Part shown: positions 1 to 8,600 of the stretch, piece by piece | How the letters are laid out: the number at the start of each line of letters is the position of its first letter | Position numbering within the stretch: the first letter of the stretch is position 1 | NCBI GenBank assembly: GCA_947259975.1 | Contig: CAMYOD010000048.1 | Location: 62,001 to 126,000, forward strand | Origin: an uncultured Gammaproteobacteria bacterium | GTDB taxonomy: Bacteria > Pseudomonadota > Gammaproteobacteria > HyVt-429 | DNA: 64,000 nucleotides | Direction: 5' to 3' | The notes under the pieces: generated by a model | Told to the model about the DNA's origin: nothing | The model's database searches: none | Seen by the model: only the letters and a program-made list of their open reading frames with translations | Program-made: the position numbers and the translations under genes

Positions 1-518
1 TGGCGGTGACCTCCGAGATGCTCGCACTCGCGACCCGCTATCGGCCACAGGATTGTTGCCTGGTGCCCGAACGTCGCCAGGAGTTGACCACCGAAGGAGG
101 TCTGGACGTGGCCGGACAGCGGGAGAAAATGCATGCTGCCTGCCAGCAGCTGGCGGCAAGCGGTATACGCGTCTCGCTATTCATTGACGCTGATCCGCAT
201 CAGATCGAGGCTTGTGTCGAGGTCGGCGCCCCGGTCATCGAGATTCACACCGGTCATTTCGCGGATGCCAAGACAGACGGTGAGCGGCTTGAACAGTATG
301 AACGTATACGCCGCGCCGTCAGTCAGGGCGTCGCGGCCGGCCTGCAAGTCAACGCCGGTCACGGCCTACACTACGAGAATGTGCAGGACGTGGCACGCCT
401 GCCGGAGATTGCCGAACTTAACATCGGGCATGCGATCGTCGCGCGCGCGCTTTTCGTGGGTATGCGCAGCGCAGTTCATGAGATGAAAGAGCGTATGACG
501 GAGGCCCGTCGGGCATGA
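1..518 (+). CDS. pdxJ: Pyridoxine 5'-phosphate synthase, C-terminal part (5' end outside window)
   Basis: PdxJ condenses 3-amino-2-oxopropyl phosphate with 1-deoxyxylulose 5-phosphate to give pyridoxine 5'-phosphate, the last ring-closing step of vitamin B6 synthesis in the cytoplasm. The visible part carries family blocks [45 protein letters not shown] and [12 protein letters not shown], which match the second half of the TIM barrel. The reading frame is open to the first base, so the gene is cut by the window edge. A GTG at position 6 is internal, because the TSEMLALA block it precedes lies mid-protein in the family. The stop overlaps the acpS start in an ATGA, which implies translational coupling. 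The pdxJ-acpS order is typical of gammaproteobacteria. Confidence 0.96.
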   Translation, partial: AVTSEMLALATRYRPQDCCLVPERRQELTTEGGLDVAGQREKMHAACQQLAASGIRVSLFIDADPHQIEACVEVGAPVIEIHTGHFADAKTDGERLEQYERIRRAVSQGVAAGLQVNAGHGLHYENVQDVARLPEIAELNIGHAIVARALFVGMRSAVHEMKERMTEARRA

Positions 519-895
519 TTTTCGGTATCGGCACGGATATTGTTCGGATCGTGCGCATGCAGCGAAATCTCGATCGCTATGGCGAGCGATTTGCGCAGCG
601 AATCCTGAGTGAGAGCGAGATGCAGGAGTTTCGGGCGTCACGCGTACCGGCGCAGTTTTTGGCCAAGCGGTTCGCCGCCAAGGAAGCGGCGGCCAAGGCA
701 TTGGGTACCGGATTCAGTCAGGGAATTACGATGCGCGATATTAGCGTTTCCCACGCGCCCGGCGGTCGTCCACTGCTTGAGTTTCGTGGTGCTGCCGGGA
801 TATTCCTGAAAGATCACCACATCAACACAACGCATTTAAGCGTGGCGGATGAAGAGGATCACGCAGTCGCGTTTGTAACCTTGGTGCGCGATTAG
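515..895 (+). CDS. acpS: Holo-[acyl-carrier-protein] synthase
   Basis: AcpS transfers 4'-phosphopantetheine from CoA to a serine of acyl carrier protein, activating it for fatty acid synthesis. The 126-residue product has the usual family length. It shows the N-terminal [10 protein letters not shown] block with the metal-binding Asp, [11 protein letters not shown], and [20 protein letters not shown] with the second metal-binding Glu and the catalytic lysine region. The start overlaps the pdxJ stop by four bases, so the two are probably cotranscribed. The gene ends about 37 bases before the convergent yggX stop. Confidence 0.96.
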   Translation: MIFGIGTDIVRIVRMQRNLDRYGERFAQRILSESEMQEFRASRVPAQFLAKRFAAKEAAAKALGTGFSQGITMRDISVSHAPGGRPLLEFRGAAGIFLKDHHINTTHLSVADEEDHAVAFVTLVRD

Positions 896-932
896 GGGCG
901 GGCGCGGCGACCAGAGCCCCGCGAGACCCAGC

Positions 933-1217
933 TTACTTCTTGCGGCCGGGCGCTGAGAAACCCGGCGGCAGATCGCCGAAATCACCCTCGCCGAATAGAA
1001 ATCCAAGCATATGCTTCTCTATTAATTCGATGCTGCCCGGATCCGCCGTGCTGATACGATTCTCGTTCATAATGGTCGTTAGACGCTCGAGCCATTGCTT
1101 CCAGCCCTCCCGCGAGATGTTTTCGTAAATTCGCGTACCCAGCTCGCCGGGGTGAGGTGGCGCATCGAGCCCTTCGGCTTCTTGTTTCAGAACCTTGCAG
1201 TAAACCATACGAGACAT
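933..1217 (-). CDS. yggX: Fe(2+)-trafficking / oxidative damage protection protein YggX
   Basis: YggX is a small cytoplasmic protein that protects Fe-S clusters and labile iron against oxidation. The 94-residue product starts MSRMVYCKVLKQEAEGLD and contains PPHPGELGTRIYENISREGWKQW split over two blocks, the family signature, with the single conserved Cys in YCKVL. A longer frame extends upstream but does not resemble the family, so the ATG at 1217 was chosen. In enteric bacteria yggX follows mutY; here it stands alone, convergent with acpS and divergent from a Fe-S carrier gene. The latter arrangement may be functionally apt, but that is inference. Confidence 0.93.
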   Translation of the reverse strand: MSRMVYCKVLKQEAEGLDAPPHPGELGTRIYENISREGWKQWLERLTTIMNENRISTADPGSIELIEKHMLGFLFGEGDFGDLPPGFSAPGRKK

Positions 1218-1453
1218 CGGATAATTCTCATGTTTGCGCGTCGAATCTGCATTGTCGCAAAAATGTGCTGCATTGATCCACTCGCGGCGGCGGTCGCTAG
1301 CCGCTCGGTTTGCCCGCGCGTCTCGCGCCGCCTGGAACCCGCCGCCGCGCAAGGCTAGACGAGGCCTGGCGGCGCCCCAGCCGACGCGACAGGAAAACTG
1401 GGGCCCGGCGGGCGGGCTTGGGCGCGAGACTGAAACCTCGGCCGCAAGTGGGG

Positions 1454-1459
1454 TATAAT
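1454..1459 (+). promoter_or_regulatory. -10 element upstream of the Fe-S carrier gene
   Basis: A perfect TATAAT lies 40 bases before the ATG of the IscA/ErpA-like gene. The hexamer 17 bases further upstream (TGAAAC) is a poor -35, so an activator may be needed. The Shine-Dalgarno of the gene is GGAG at about 1489-1492. The 281-base gap to yggX shows nothing else I could identify. Confidence 0.5.
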
Positions 1460-1498
1460 GACCTCTAACGACGTACTAGAACACGCCTGGAGAACACC

Positions 1499-1906
1499 AT
1501 GTCGACAGCAACCATGCCCGAATATTCCAGCCAAGTTAGCGAGAGCCAGATGCACCTGACGCCGCCGGCCGAGGCCAAGATGGCCGAACTGATGGCGGAT
1601 GCGGATGCGGATATCAGAGCGATTCGAGTATTCGTTTCCGGCGGCGGCTGCTCCGGCCTGACTTATGGGATGACCTACGCGGAAGGCCCGACGCCCTATG
1701 ACAGTGTGCTCGAAGGCGAGGGCTTCAAGATTGTAGTCGACCCGGTCGCTATGGGTTATCTACAAGGTTGCGAGGTGGATTTCCACCAAAAGGGCCTCGG
1801 CGCCAGTTTTGTCTTTAATAACGTCTTCCAGAGCGTCGGTGGTAGTGGTGTCTGCGGTGGTTGCGGTGGGGCCGGCGGCGGCGGTGGCTGCGGCAGCGGC
1901 TTCTAG
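1499..1906 (+). CDS. A-type iron-sulfur carrier (ErpA/IscA-like) with Gly/Cys-rich tail
   Basis: A-type carriers bind an Fe-S cluster or iron and pass it to apoproteins. The 135-residue product has about 18 extra N-terminal residues, then the HesB-like fold with LTPPAEAKMAELM, the first conserved Cys in VSGGGCSGLTYGMTY, and GCEVDFHQKGLGASFVFNN. Canonical members end in a CGCG motif followed by a short SF(S/N) tail. Here the end is GVCGGCGG, then a run of glycines, then CGSGF, so it has three candidate Cys rather than two. Which subfamily (ErpA, IscA or a paralogue) applies cannot be settled by eye, so no symbol is given. It is not next to isc or suf genes. Confidence 0.9.
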   Translation: MSTATMPEYSSQVSESQMHLTPPAEAKMAELMADADADIRAIRVFVSGGGCSGLTYGMTYAEGPTPYDSVLEGEGFKIVVDPVAMGYLQGCEVDFHQKGLGASFVFNNVFQSVGGSGVCGGCGGAGGGGGCGSGF

Positions 1907-1975
1907 TTCGCCGTTTATCGGGCCACGTGCCCCCGGTCTGACACCGGCGGGTGTCGTCAAATATACATTCCGTCT

Positions 1976-3268
1976 GTGACCCAGAGTCCGCGTTCCGATC
2001 GACCCGCCCGGCACGGACGCGATCGCGTGCTTATCGTTTCGCCTCATGGCAGCTACCGTGCGGTGCCCTTCGTGGTCGCGGCCAAACAGCTCGGCATGGA
2101 GCCGGTGCTGGCCTCGGACGGCAGGTATTCCATTGTCAGCGTCCACGCCGAAGGACTGCATGTGGATTGGTCCCGACTCGATGAGGCGCTGGATCTTATC
2201 CACGCTGACTGCCGACGCCATGGACCGCTTGCCGGTGTTGTCGGCACCGATGACGGCAGTACCGAACTGGCGGCGCGGGTGGCGGCCCGTCTGGGGTTGA
2301 TCAACAATCCTGTCGATGCAGTACGTATTGCGCGGCGCAAGGACCTGGCGCGGGCGCGACTTTCCAGCCGCGGTGTGCGTGGCCCCGGTTATCGCCAGCT
2401 CGATTTACGCCGACCCCTCGGCAAACAGCTTCAGGGGCTAGGCTATCCGTGCGTCGTAAAGCCTGTTGCACTCTCGGCCAGCCGCGGTGTGATTCGCGCC
2501 GACGACGTCCCGCAGTTGCTGGCGGCATGCGAACGGATTCGCGGCATCCTGACGGACGTGCAGGACCCGATTGAACGGAATATATTGCTGGTCGAGGATT
2601 TTATACCGGGCGCCGAGTTGGCCGTGGAAGGAGTGCTCTACGACGGGCAATTCGAACTGCTGGCGATTTTCGACAAGCCGGATTCCTTGAACGGTCCCTT
2701 CTTCGAGGAAACGATTTATGTAACTCCGTCCCGTCAGGTGCACGCGGCACAACAGCAGATTCGCCGCACGATTACGCGCGCCTGTGAGGCGTACGGCTTA
2801 CGCGAGGGACCCGTTCATGCCGAGTGCCGTGTCAATTCCGAGGGTGTCTGGATCCTGGAGCTGGCGAGTCGCACCATAGGTGGCCTGTGTAGCCGCCTGT
2901 TTCGTTTTGGCACCGGTTTCGGCCTCGAGCATCTGGTGCTCACGCACGCGGTCGGGCAACATCTGAGCGCCAGGCGGCCGCAGGAGGCTGCCGGCATCAT
3001 GATGCTACCGATTCCTCAGGCTGGTGTCTTGCGGCGCGTAGAGGGCGTGACGGCGGCACGTCGCGTACCGTACGTAGAGGACCTCACGATCGAAATCAGG
3101 GAAGGCTATGAACTGGTGCCCCTACCGGAAGCGGCCACATACCTCGGTTTTATATTTGCCCGCGGTCCCACGCCGGCAAAGGTGGAGACCGCACTGCGGC
3201 AGGCGCACGCCTGCCTTAACATCGTCGTCGCGCCGTTGTGGAAACCGCTGACCCGGATCGCGGGATAG
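1976..3268 (+). CDS. ATP-grasp ligase with L-amino-acid-ligase-type C-terminal domain
   Basis: ATP-grasp enzymes join a carboxylate to an amine or thiol through an acyl phosphate. The 430-residue product has an N-terminal Rossmann-like pre-grasp domain (VLIVSPHGSYRAVPFVVAAK), a central fold with the nucleotide-binding lysine in PCVVKPVALSASRGVIRA, LVEDFIPGAELAVEGVLYDG, and the metal-binding end of the fold AECRVN...WILELASRTIGG. The C-terminal roughly 100 residues (IMMLPIPQAGVLRRVEGV...) resemble the extra domain of L-amino acid ligases and related dipeptide synthases. The start is a GTG 69 bases after the Fe-S carrier. Substrate unknown; no peptide or siderophore cluster surrounds it. Confidence 0.8.
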   Translation: MTQSPRSDRPARHGRDRVLIVSPHGSYRAVPFVVAAKQLGMEPVLASDGRYSIVSVHAEGLHVDWSRLDEALDLIHADCRRHGPLAGVVGTDDGSTELAARVAARLGLINNPVDAVRIARRKDLARARLSSRGVRGPGYRQLDLRRPLGKQLQGLGYPCVVKPVALSASRGVIRADDVPQLLAACERIRGILTDVQDPIERNILLVEDFIPGAELAVEGVLYDGQFELLAIFDKPDSLNGPFFEETIYVTPSRQVHAAQQQIRRTITRACEAYGLREGPVHAECRVNSEGVWILELASRTIGGLCSRLFRFGTGFGLEHLVLTHAVGQHLSARRPQEAAGIMMLPIPQAGVLRRVEGVTAARRVPYVEDLTIEIREGYELVPLPEAATYLGFIFARGPTPAKVETALRQAHACLNIVVAPLWKPLTRIAG

Positions 3269-3283
3269 GGTCACGCAGCTATC

Positions 3284-3853
3284 TCAGTCACGCACCAGGG
3301 TGTCGCGGAAGCCGATTAAGGCGGCGAGACCCGCCAGCACCAGGCCCAGCAGCACCAGGCTGGGTCCGATCAAACCTGCCGGCCCAGCCAGCAACCGGCC
3401 GGCCCATTCGAGCTCCAGTCCGATGGCAAGATAGAGAAGGCCGGAGTGCCCCAGTGCGCCGAGAATAAATACCCAGCTGATTAACTGTTTGAACCCGCGA
3501 CCAACGGCCAGAAAACAAAGCAGGAAGCCGGCCAGGATGTTGAGCACCGCCTCCAGGTTGCCGTGGGTGTGCGGACCCCCTTTAATCGCATTGATAGCTT
3601 CCTGGCTGTTGATGAAATTGGACAGGGAAACGAGCGCCTTGGTATTGGCCCTGGCGATTTGATCCGCAGTCATCGGGTCCAGATCCATTTCGAAGCCGCT
3701 GTCCATCGCGGTCTGCATGTCGCCGATGAGCTGCTGTTTGTCGGCACGCGCATCATTGACGTCACCGAGGTAGTTGAGCACCATGACCGGCCCGAGGGCG
3801 GCGGTGAAAACCAGATAGATAAATCCGAAAACAATATTTTTCTTACCGATCAT
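3284..3853 (-). CDS. Hypothetical membrane protein, about four transmembrane segments
   Basis: A 189-residue protein I do not recognise. It begins with a membrane segment (about residues 6-27), followed by a roughly 65-residue hydrophilic loop rich in Asp, Gln and Asn that should face one side of the membrane. Three further hydrophobic stretches follow at about 105-122, 125-145 and 155-180. A GGGGGCGG sequence just before the ATG gives a plausible ribosome binding site. It is convergent with the ATP-grasp gene (15-base gap) and divergent from the MscS-type channel gene. No catalytic motif is visible. Confidence 0.7.
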   Translation of the reverse strand: MIGKKNIVFGFIYLVFTAALGPVMVLNYLGDVNDARADKQQLIGDMQTAMDSGFEMDLDPMTADQIARANTKALVSLSNFINSQEAINAIKGGPHTHGNLEAVLNILAGFLLCFLAVGRGFKQLISWVFILGALGHSGLLYLAIGLELEWAGRLLAGPAGLIGPSLVLLGLVLAGLAALIGFRDTLVRD

Positions 3854-3971
3854 GCCGCCCCCTTGGGTTTGAGCGCCGCCCGCTGTCGATCTATTATGCG
3901 ATCGGGTTACGATACCGAACCCAAACCGCGGCTGTCAAAGCGTCATTTTCGCAAAAGCACTAACAGGGCAG

Positions 3972-5069
3972 ATGATGGAATTTCTAAATCAGGCAATTGA
4001 ACGCGTTCCGGGCTGGCTCGGCGGCGCCGCAGTATGGCGCGTGGTGGCGGCATTCTTCATCATCGTGCTGGTTCTTGTCCTGCGCCGTTTCGTGGCGCAT
4101 TTCGTACTGGGCCGCATCAAGCGGCTCGCGAGCCGGACGAAGCTACGTTATGACGATGATATTATTGAGGCGATCCAGCCAAGTATTGCAGGTCTTTTTA
4201 TTGTCCTCGGCGTCTTCCTGGCGGTGCAGTTATTGCGTCTACCTGCCACGCCTTACGATCTGCAGGCCTTGACTGAAAACGCGCTCGCTGTTGCCGCCGC
4301 CGTCATTGTCATCTACGGCATTCAGCGGCTTTGTTATGTGCTCGCCGATGCCATCGATGCGATGGCAACGCGCAGCGACCCGGCGACCCGCGGCCAGTTT
4401 CGTGTCGTCCTGCGGCAATTGCTCAGCATTGCCACCTGGACCGTCGGCATCCTGGTTATCGTTCAGAATCTGGGTTACAGCATTACCAGTATTCTCGCCG
4501 GCCTCGGCATTGGCGGATTAGCGGTCGCGCTGGGGGCCCAGGAGACTTTGAGTAATTTTTTTGGCTCAATAAGTCTGCTTACGGATCGACCATTCCGCGT
4601 CGGCGACTGGATCCAGGTGGGCGACACGATTGATGGCGATGTCGAAGAGATCGGTTTCCGCTCGACCAAGGTACGCGCCTGGGATAAATCGCTGGTCAGT
4701 ATTCCTAATCGCGACTTAGCGTCCAAGGTCATTAAGAACTGGTCGCGGATGCCGAAGCGTCGCGTGAAACAGGTCATCGGTGTAACCTACGATGCCACGC
4801 CCACACAGATGGACGATCTGGTGTCGGGCATCGAGAAGGTATTACGCAGCGACCCGGCTGTGGACCAGGACTTTATTCTGGTCAAATTCACCGATTTCGG
4901 CACTTCGTCGCTGGATCTCCTGGTGTATTACTTTACGGTGGATACCGGCTGGCTCAATCATCTGGAGAACCGGCAAAATATCAATCTGAAGATCATGCAA
5001 TGCGTCTATGATCTCGGCTTGAGCTTTGCGTTCCCCACGCAAACCATACATCTGCAGCGCGACGATTAA
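3972..5069 (+). CDS. MscS-family small-conductance mechanosensitive channel
   Basis: MscS channels open under membrane tension and release solutes on hypo-osmotic shock. The 365-residue product has three to four N-terminal membrane spans, then the pore-lining helix region (LAGLGIGGLAVALGAQETLSNFFG), which matches the TM3 Gly/Ala packing pattern. The beta domain follows (RPFRVGDWIQVGDTIDGDVEEIGFRS in two blocks, IPNRDLASKVIKNWSR), then the cytoplasmic cage. It is close to the YnaI/YbdG size class. Its stop overlaps that of the convergent kinase gene by two bases. Two ATG codons stand in tandem at the start. Confidence 0.92.
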   Translation: MMEFLNQAIERVPGWLGGAAVWRVVAAFFIIVLVLVLRRFVAHFVLGRIKRLASRTKLRYDDDIIEAIQPSIAGLFIVLGVFLAVQLLRLPATPYDLQALTENALAVAAAVIVIYGIQRLCYVLADAIDAMATRSDPATRGQFRVVLRQLLSIATWTVGILVIVQNLGYSITSILAGLGIGGLAVALGAQETLSNFFGSISLLTDRPFRVGDWIQVGDTIDGDVEEIGFRSTKVRAWDKSLVSIPNRDLASKVIKNWSRMPKRRVKQVIGVTYDATPTQMDDLVSGIEKVLRSDPAVDQDFILVKFTDFGTSSLDLLVYYFTVDTGWLNHLENRQNINLKIMQCVYDLGLSFAFPTQTIHLQRDD

Positions 5070-6646
5070 AGAGTGCGCTCAAGGACGGTCTGTGCCAGGT
5101 CCTGGTACTGAACAGGGTTAGCGGTATCCACCTCAATCACATATGCCTGTTCGTCTTTACTAAGTGGCTCTTGCGTGTTGAGCTGGTGGGTCAACACGTC
5201 AAGGCTCGCCTCCGATGCGTCATCTGCTCTGCGATGGCGATGCTCGATCCGTTCACGCAATAGTTCAGGCGGGGCTTGAAAGTCAAGCACACAAAACGCG
5301 ACATTTAACGCACGGGCCACAGACCGGAAGCGTAGCCGTTCGGAGCGCGCCAGAAAGGTTGCGTCGACGATGACCGGAAATCCGGCGCGAATCACGTCTT
5401 CGGCCCGATCCGCCAGTCGTTGGTAGGTTTGCGTGCTGGCGTCAGCACTATACATTCCGGATGCCACACGGCTTGCGGAGTCCGCCAAGGCACTTAGGCC
5501 GAAAAGCCGCTTGCGCTCCACATCGGAACGGATCCTGATGGCGCGCAGGGTGTCCAACAGACGGTCGGTAGCAAAGGTCTTGCCGGAACCGGAGAGACCA
5601 TGAGTGATAATCAACGCACAGCTACGTGCGCTGGTATAACTTTTCGCCAGCGCCAGGTGGTCGCGGAAACTCTCCTCGAGCTGTGCCGCGGCTGAGCCTC
5701 GCGCCGTGGTCTGCAAACCAATACAGGCAACCTTGGCCCGGACCATGGCCCGGTATATCAGATAAAACGTGAGCACACGAAGACCGTCGTAGTCACCGCT
5801 TTCTTCCAGGTAACGGTTGAGAAAGCGGGTACCGTAGGCGGGGACCTGCCGGTAGTCCAGATCCATGATCAGAAAGGCCGCCTCGCTCATCACGTCGATC
5901 CAACGAAGGTTTTCATTGAATTCGATGCAATCAAAAATGATTGGCTCACCTTCATGCAGAGCCATATTGGCGAGATGCATGTCGCCATGGCACTCACGGA
6001 TCGCGCCCCCTTGGCGGCGTTGCTCGAAGGCATCATGCAAAGTAGCCAGCGCGGTATCACTCCACTGCCGCAATGCGCTGATTTGATTGGCCGCGGCGAG
6101 GGGCTCACAAGGCGCGATCTGAGTGAAATTTTGCCGCACCGGATCAGCAATGCGTTCCGGGGTGCCGTAAGGGAGACTGTCCCTGGCGGTGACGCACTGG
6201 CCATGAAACTCTGCAACTGTCGCCGCAATGTGATCGATTTGTGCGCTGCTTAACTCGCCCCGAGTCAACACCCGATCCAATTGCTCCCGGGTTGGAAATT
6301 GCACCATTTTGACCGCGTATTCGATTGCCGGCCCGGTTCCGCCCATGCGCGGGGCATCGACGCTACCGGTAATCGGAATCACATCGAGATACAGGTCGGG
6401 GGCGAGTCGCCGGTTGAGCCGCAACTCTTCATCGCAGAAGAAATGTCTCTGCTGCAACGTGCCAAAGTCCAGGAACCCAAGATTCACGGGCTTCTTGATC
6501 TTGTAGGCGTAGGCGCCCGTTAACAAGATGTAGGAGATGTGGGTCTGTAAGACCTCCACATTGTCCACCGGATGATCGAACGCGTCCGGCCGTTGCAGGC
6601 CCTTAACCAGCCGATCGGTGGTCGTGATGTCTTTATCGCTGCTCAT
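5066..6646 (-). CDS. Fusion of aminoglycoside-phosphotransferase-like kinase and P-loop kinase
   Basis: The 526-residue protein joins two kinase folds. Residues 1-330 form an APH/choline-kinase-like domain: the Lys region AYKIKKPVNLGF, catalytic loop CHGDMHLANM (about 219-228) and metal-binding IIFDCIEFNE. From about 345 comes an AAA/zeta-toxin-like P-loop domain with Walker A GLSGSGKT (350-357), RIRSDVERKRLFG, and PVIVDATFL. This fused architecture is widespread in proteobacteria as a conserved family of unassigned substrate, so antibiotic resistance should not be assumed. It is monocistronic and convergent with the MscS gene. Confidence 0.88.
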   Translation of the reverse strand: MSSDKDITTTDRLVKGLQRPDAFDHPVDNVEVLQTHISYILLTGAYAYKIKKPVNLGFLDFGTLQQRHFFCDEELRLNRRLAPDLYLDVIPITGSVDAPRMGGTGPAIEYAVKMVQFPTREQLDRVLTRGELSSAQIDHIAATVAEFHGQCVTARDSLPYGTPERIADPVRQNFTQIAPCEPLAAANQISALRQWSDTALATLHDAFEQRRQGGAIRECHGDMHLANMALHEGEPIIFDCIEFNENLRWIDVMSEAAFLIMDLDYRQVPAYGTRFLNRYLEESGDYDGLRVLTFYLIYRAMVRAKVACIGLQTTARGSAAAQLEESFRDHLALAKSYTSARSCALIITHGLSGSGKTFATDRLLDTLRAIRIRSDVERKRLFGLSALADSASRVASGMYSADASTQTYQRLADRAEDVIRAGFPVIVDATFLARSERLRFRSVARALNVAFCVLDFQAPPELLRERIEHRHRRADDASEASLDVLTHQLNTQEPLSKDEQAYVIEVDTANPVQYQDLAQTVLERTL

Positions 6647-6801
6647 CTCGGCGTGATTCGGTCGCTGCGTCGGCGAGGCAATTCTAGTTACGCGCAGAAA
6701 CGCGCGCTCACCAGTTTAGCGTGCATGGCGCGTCCGACAAAGCGTGCCGTGATGTAACTGCGCAGCGACGAACACGGTTTGCGCGATCGCGCGGACGCGA
6801 C

Positions 6802-8436
6802 TTAGATGGGGCAGATGAGATCGCCCAGTTTCTGCGTCAGCTTGAGGTTTTCCCCGTAATCCACCGGGCAATCGACGACAACCACGGTGTTGTCCGCGAT
6901 TGCCTGTTGCAGAACCGGCAGAAGCTGATCGGTGGCTTCGACGCGGTAACCTTTGGCGCCGAAACTTTCGGCGTATTTGACGAAGTCTGGATTTGTGAAT
7001 GCAACGTTGCTTTCGCGGCCGAACTCATTGAGTTGTTTCCATTTTATCAAGCCGTAATTGCTGTCATTCCAGATCAAAATCACGATGGCGATACCTTCGC
7101 GCATTGCGGTCTCGATTTCCTGGGAGTTCATCAAGAAGCCGGCATCTCCCGTGACAGCGATACTGGCACGTTCCGGATGGGTTAGCTTGGCGGCAATGGC
7201 ACCTGGAACGGCGATGCCCATGGAGGCGAAGCCGTTGGAAATAATACAGGTATTGGGGCGTTCGGCCTGATACATCCGCGCCATCCACATTTTATGCGCA
7301 CCCACGTCGCAAACGACGATATCTTCCGGTTTCAGGGCCTGGCGCAAATCCCAGATGATCTTTTGTGGCTTCACCGGGAAGCCCGTGTCCCCAGCGTATT
7401 GCGAGAACTCGTCGACGATGGCATCGCGCAGATTGGTTACCTTATTCTGTGCATGATGACGGGATTCTGTGACCAACCCCTTGAGCGCCTCACCGATGTT
7501 GCCGATAACACCCGCTTCAACGATATAGAACTCGTCGACCTCCGCCGGCAGCGAGTCGATATGGATAATCTTGCGGTCTTGCGTCTTGTGCCAGAGATAG
7601 GGATGGTATTCGACGATATCGTAACCCACACAGACAATGACGTCGGCGCGATCGAAGCCGCAGGAGACGTAATCGTCTGCCTGCAGCCCAACTGCACCCA
7701 GCGATAACGGATGCGAAGTGGGAATGACGCCCTTGGCCATAAAGGTGGTTGCGACCGGGATATTGAGCTTTTCCGCCAGATCGACCAGCTGGGTCGAGGC
7801 GCCCGCACGGATGACACCGTTGCCGGCCATAATGATGGGGTGCTTGGCGTCGGCAAGAATGCTTGCAGCCTGGGCAATCTTTTCCTGTGGCGGGTGGGGC
7901 GGCAGGGGCTTTTGTACCTTGAGTGGCCGCTTGTCGGCGACATCCGCTGCGGCAATATTCTCCGGCAGGTCAATGAAGCTGCAACCGGGTTTTTCCGCTT
8001 CGGCAACCTTGAAGGCCTTACGGATGACTTCCGGGATGATCTCGGGCTCGAGAATCTGGACGCTGTATTTCGATATCGGTTCGAACATGCTGACCAGATC
8101 GAGCACCTGGTGGCTCTCTTTGTGCAAACGGGTGGTGCTGGCCTGGCCGGCCAGAGCGATGATCGGCGCGCGGTCCATGTTGGCGTCCGCCACCCCGGTA
8201 ACGAGGTTGGTGGCACCGGGCCCCAGTGTCGCCAGACAGACGCCGGCACGTCCGGTCAGGCGCCCGTAGACATCCGCCATGAAAGCGGCACCCTGTTCGT
8301 GGCGCGTGGTGATAAAGCGGATATTGCTATCGAGCAGGGCATCCATGATATCCAGGTTCTCTTCTCCCGGAATGCCAAAGATGATATCAACGCCTTCGTT
8401 TTCCAGGCATCGAACGAACAGGGTAGCTGCCTTCAT
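6802..8436 (-). CDS. Acetolactate synthase, catabolic (AlsS-like) ThDP enzyme
   Basis: This 544-residue ThDP enzyme probably condenses two pyruvates to 2-acetolactate. The pyrimidine-binding domain has the catalytic Glu in TTRHEQGAAFMADVYGRLTG, followed by LATLGPGATNLVTGVADAN. The ThDP/Mg2+ motif is GDAGFLMNSQEIETA...IWNDSNYG, where Ala replaces the middle Gly of the common GDG. No ilvH/ilvN regulatory subunit lies next to it, and its overall sequence resembles the stand-alone catabolic type. No acetolactate decarboxylase gene is adjacent, so flux to acetoin cannot be inferred. AAAGGAG seven bases before the ATG is a good ribosome binding site. Confidence 0.85.
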   Translation of the reverse strand: MKAATLFVRCLENEGVDIIFGIPGEENLDIMDALLDSNIRFITTRHEQGAAFMADVYGRLTGRAGVCLATLGPGATNLVTGVADANMDRAPIIALAGQASTTRLHKESHQVLDLVSMFEPISKYSVQILEPEIIPEVIRKAFKVAEAEKPGCSFIDLPENIAAADVADKRPLKVQKPLPPHPPQEKIAQAASILADAKHPIIMAGNGVIRAGASTQLVDLAEKLNIPVATTFMAKGVIPTSHPLSLGAVGLQADDYVSCGFDRADVIVCVGYDIVEYHPYLWHKTQDRKIIHIDSLPAEVDEFYIVEAGVIGNIGEALKGLVTESRHHAQNKVTNLRDAIVDEFSQYAGDTGFPVKPQKIIWDLRQALKPEDIVVCDVGAHKMWMARMYQAERPNTCIISNGFASMGIAVPGAIAAKLTHPERASIAVTGDAGFLMNSQEIETAMREGIAIVILIWNDSNYGLIKWKQLNEFGRESNVAFTNPDFVKYAESFGAKGYRVEATDQLLPVLQQAIADNTVVVVDCPVDYGENLKLTQKLGDLICPI

Positions 8437-8547
8437 TGTTGGGCTCCTTTGGTTATACGGCCGGCCTGGACCGACCCCATTAATGATAACAGCAAGAATT
8501 GGACCATATTGGGCCCAAGGGGTTCGCCGGTCTATGGCATTCGCGCA

Positions 8548-8575
8548 TAAAAAAACCCGGCCCTGGGGCCGGGTT
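8548..8575 (-). terminator. Rho-independent terminator of the outer-membrane barrel gene
   Basis: Read on the minus strand, a GC-rich hairpin (AACCCGGCC paired with GGCCGGGTT, very short loop) is followed by a run of seven Ts. It lies 26 bases past the stop of the barrel gene and before the start region of the acetolactate synthase gene, so it insulates the latter. Confidence 0.88.
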
Positions 8576-8600
8576 CACTCAGGAGCAAAGACTACCCCAC

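Noticed and set aside
5066-6646. Aminoglycoside resistance gene
   Set aside because: The APH-like domain belongs to a chromosomal fusion family with a P-loop kinase; resemblance to resistance kinases is only at fold level.
7711-8550. Plus-strand frame of about 280 codons opposite the acetolactate synthase gene
   Set aside because: Mirror of ThDP-enzyme codons; no ribosome binding site and no recognisable protein.
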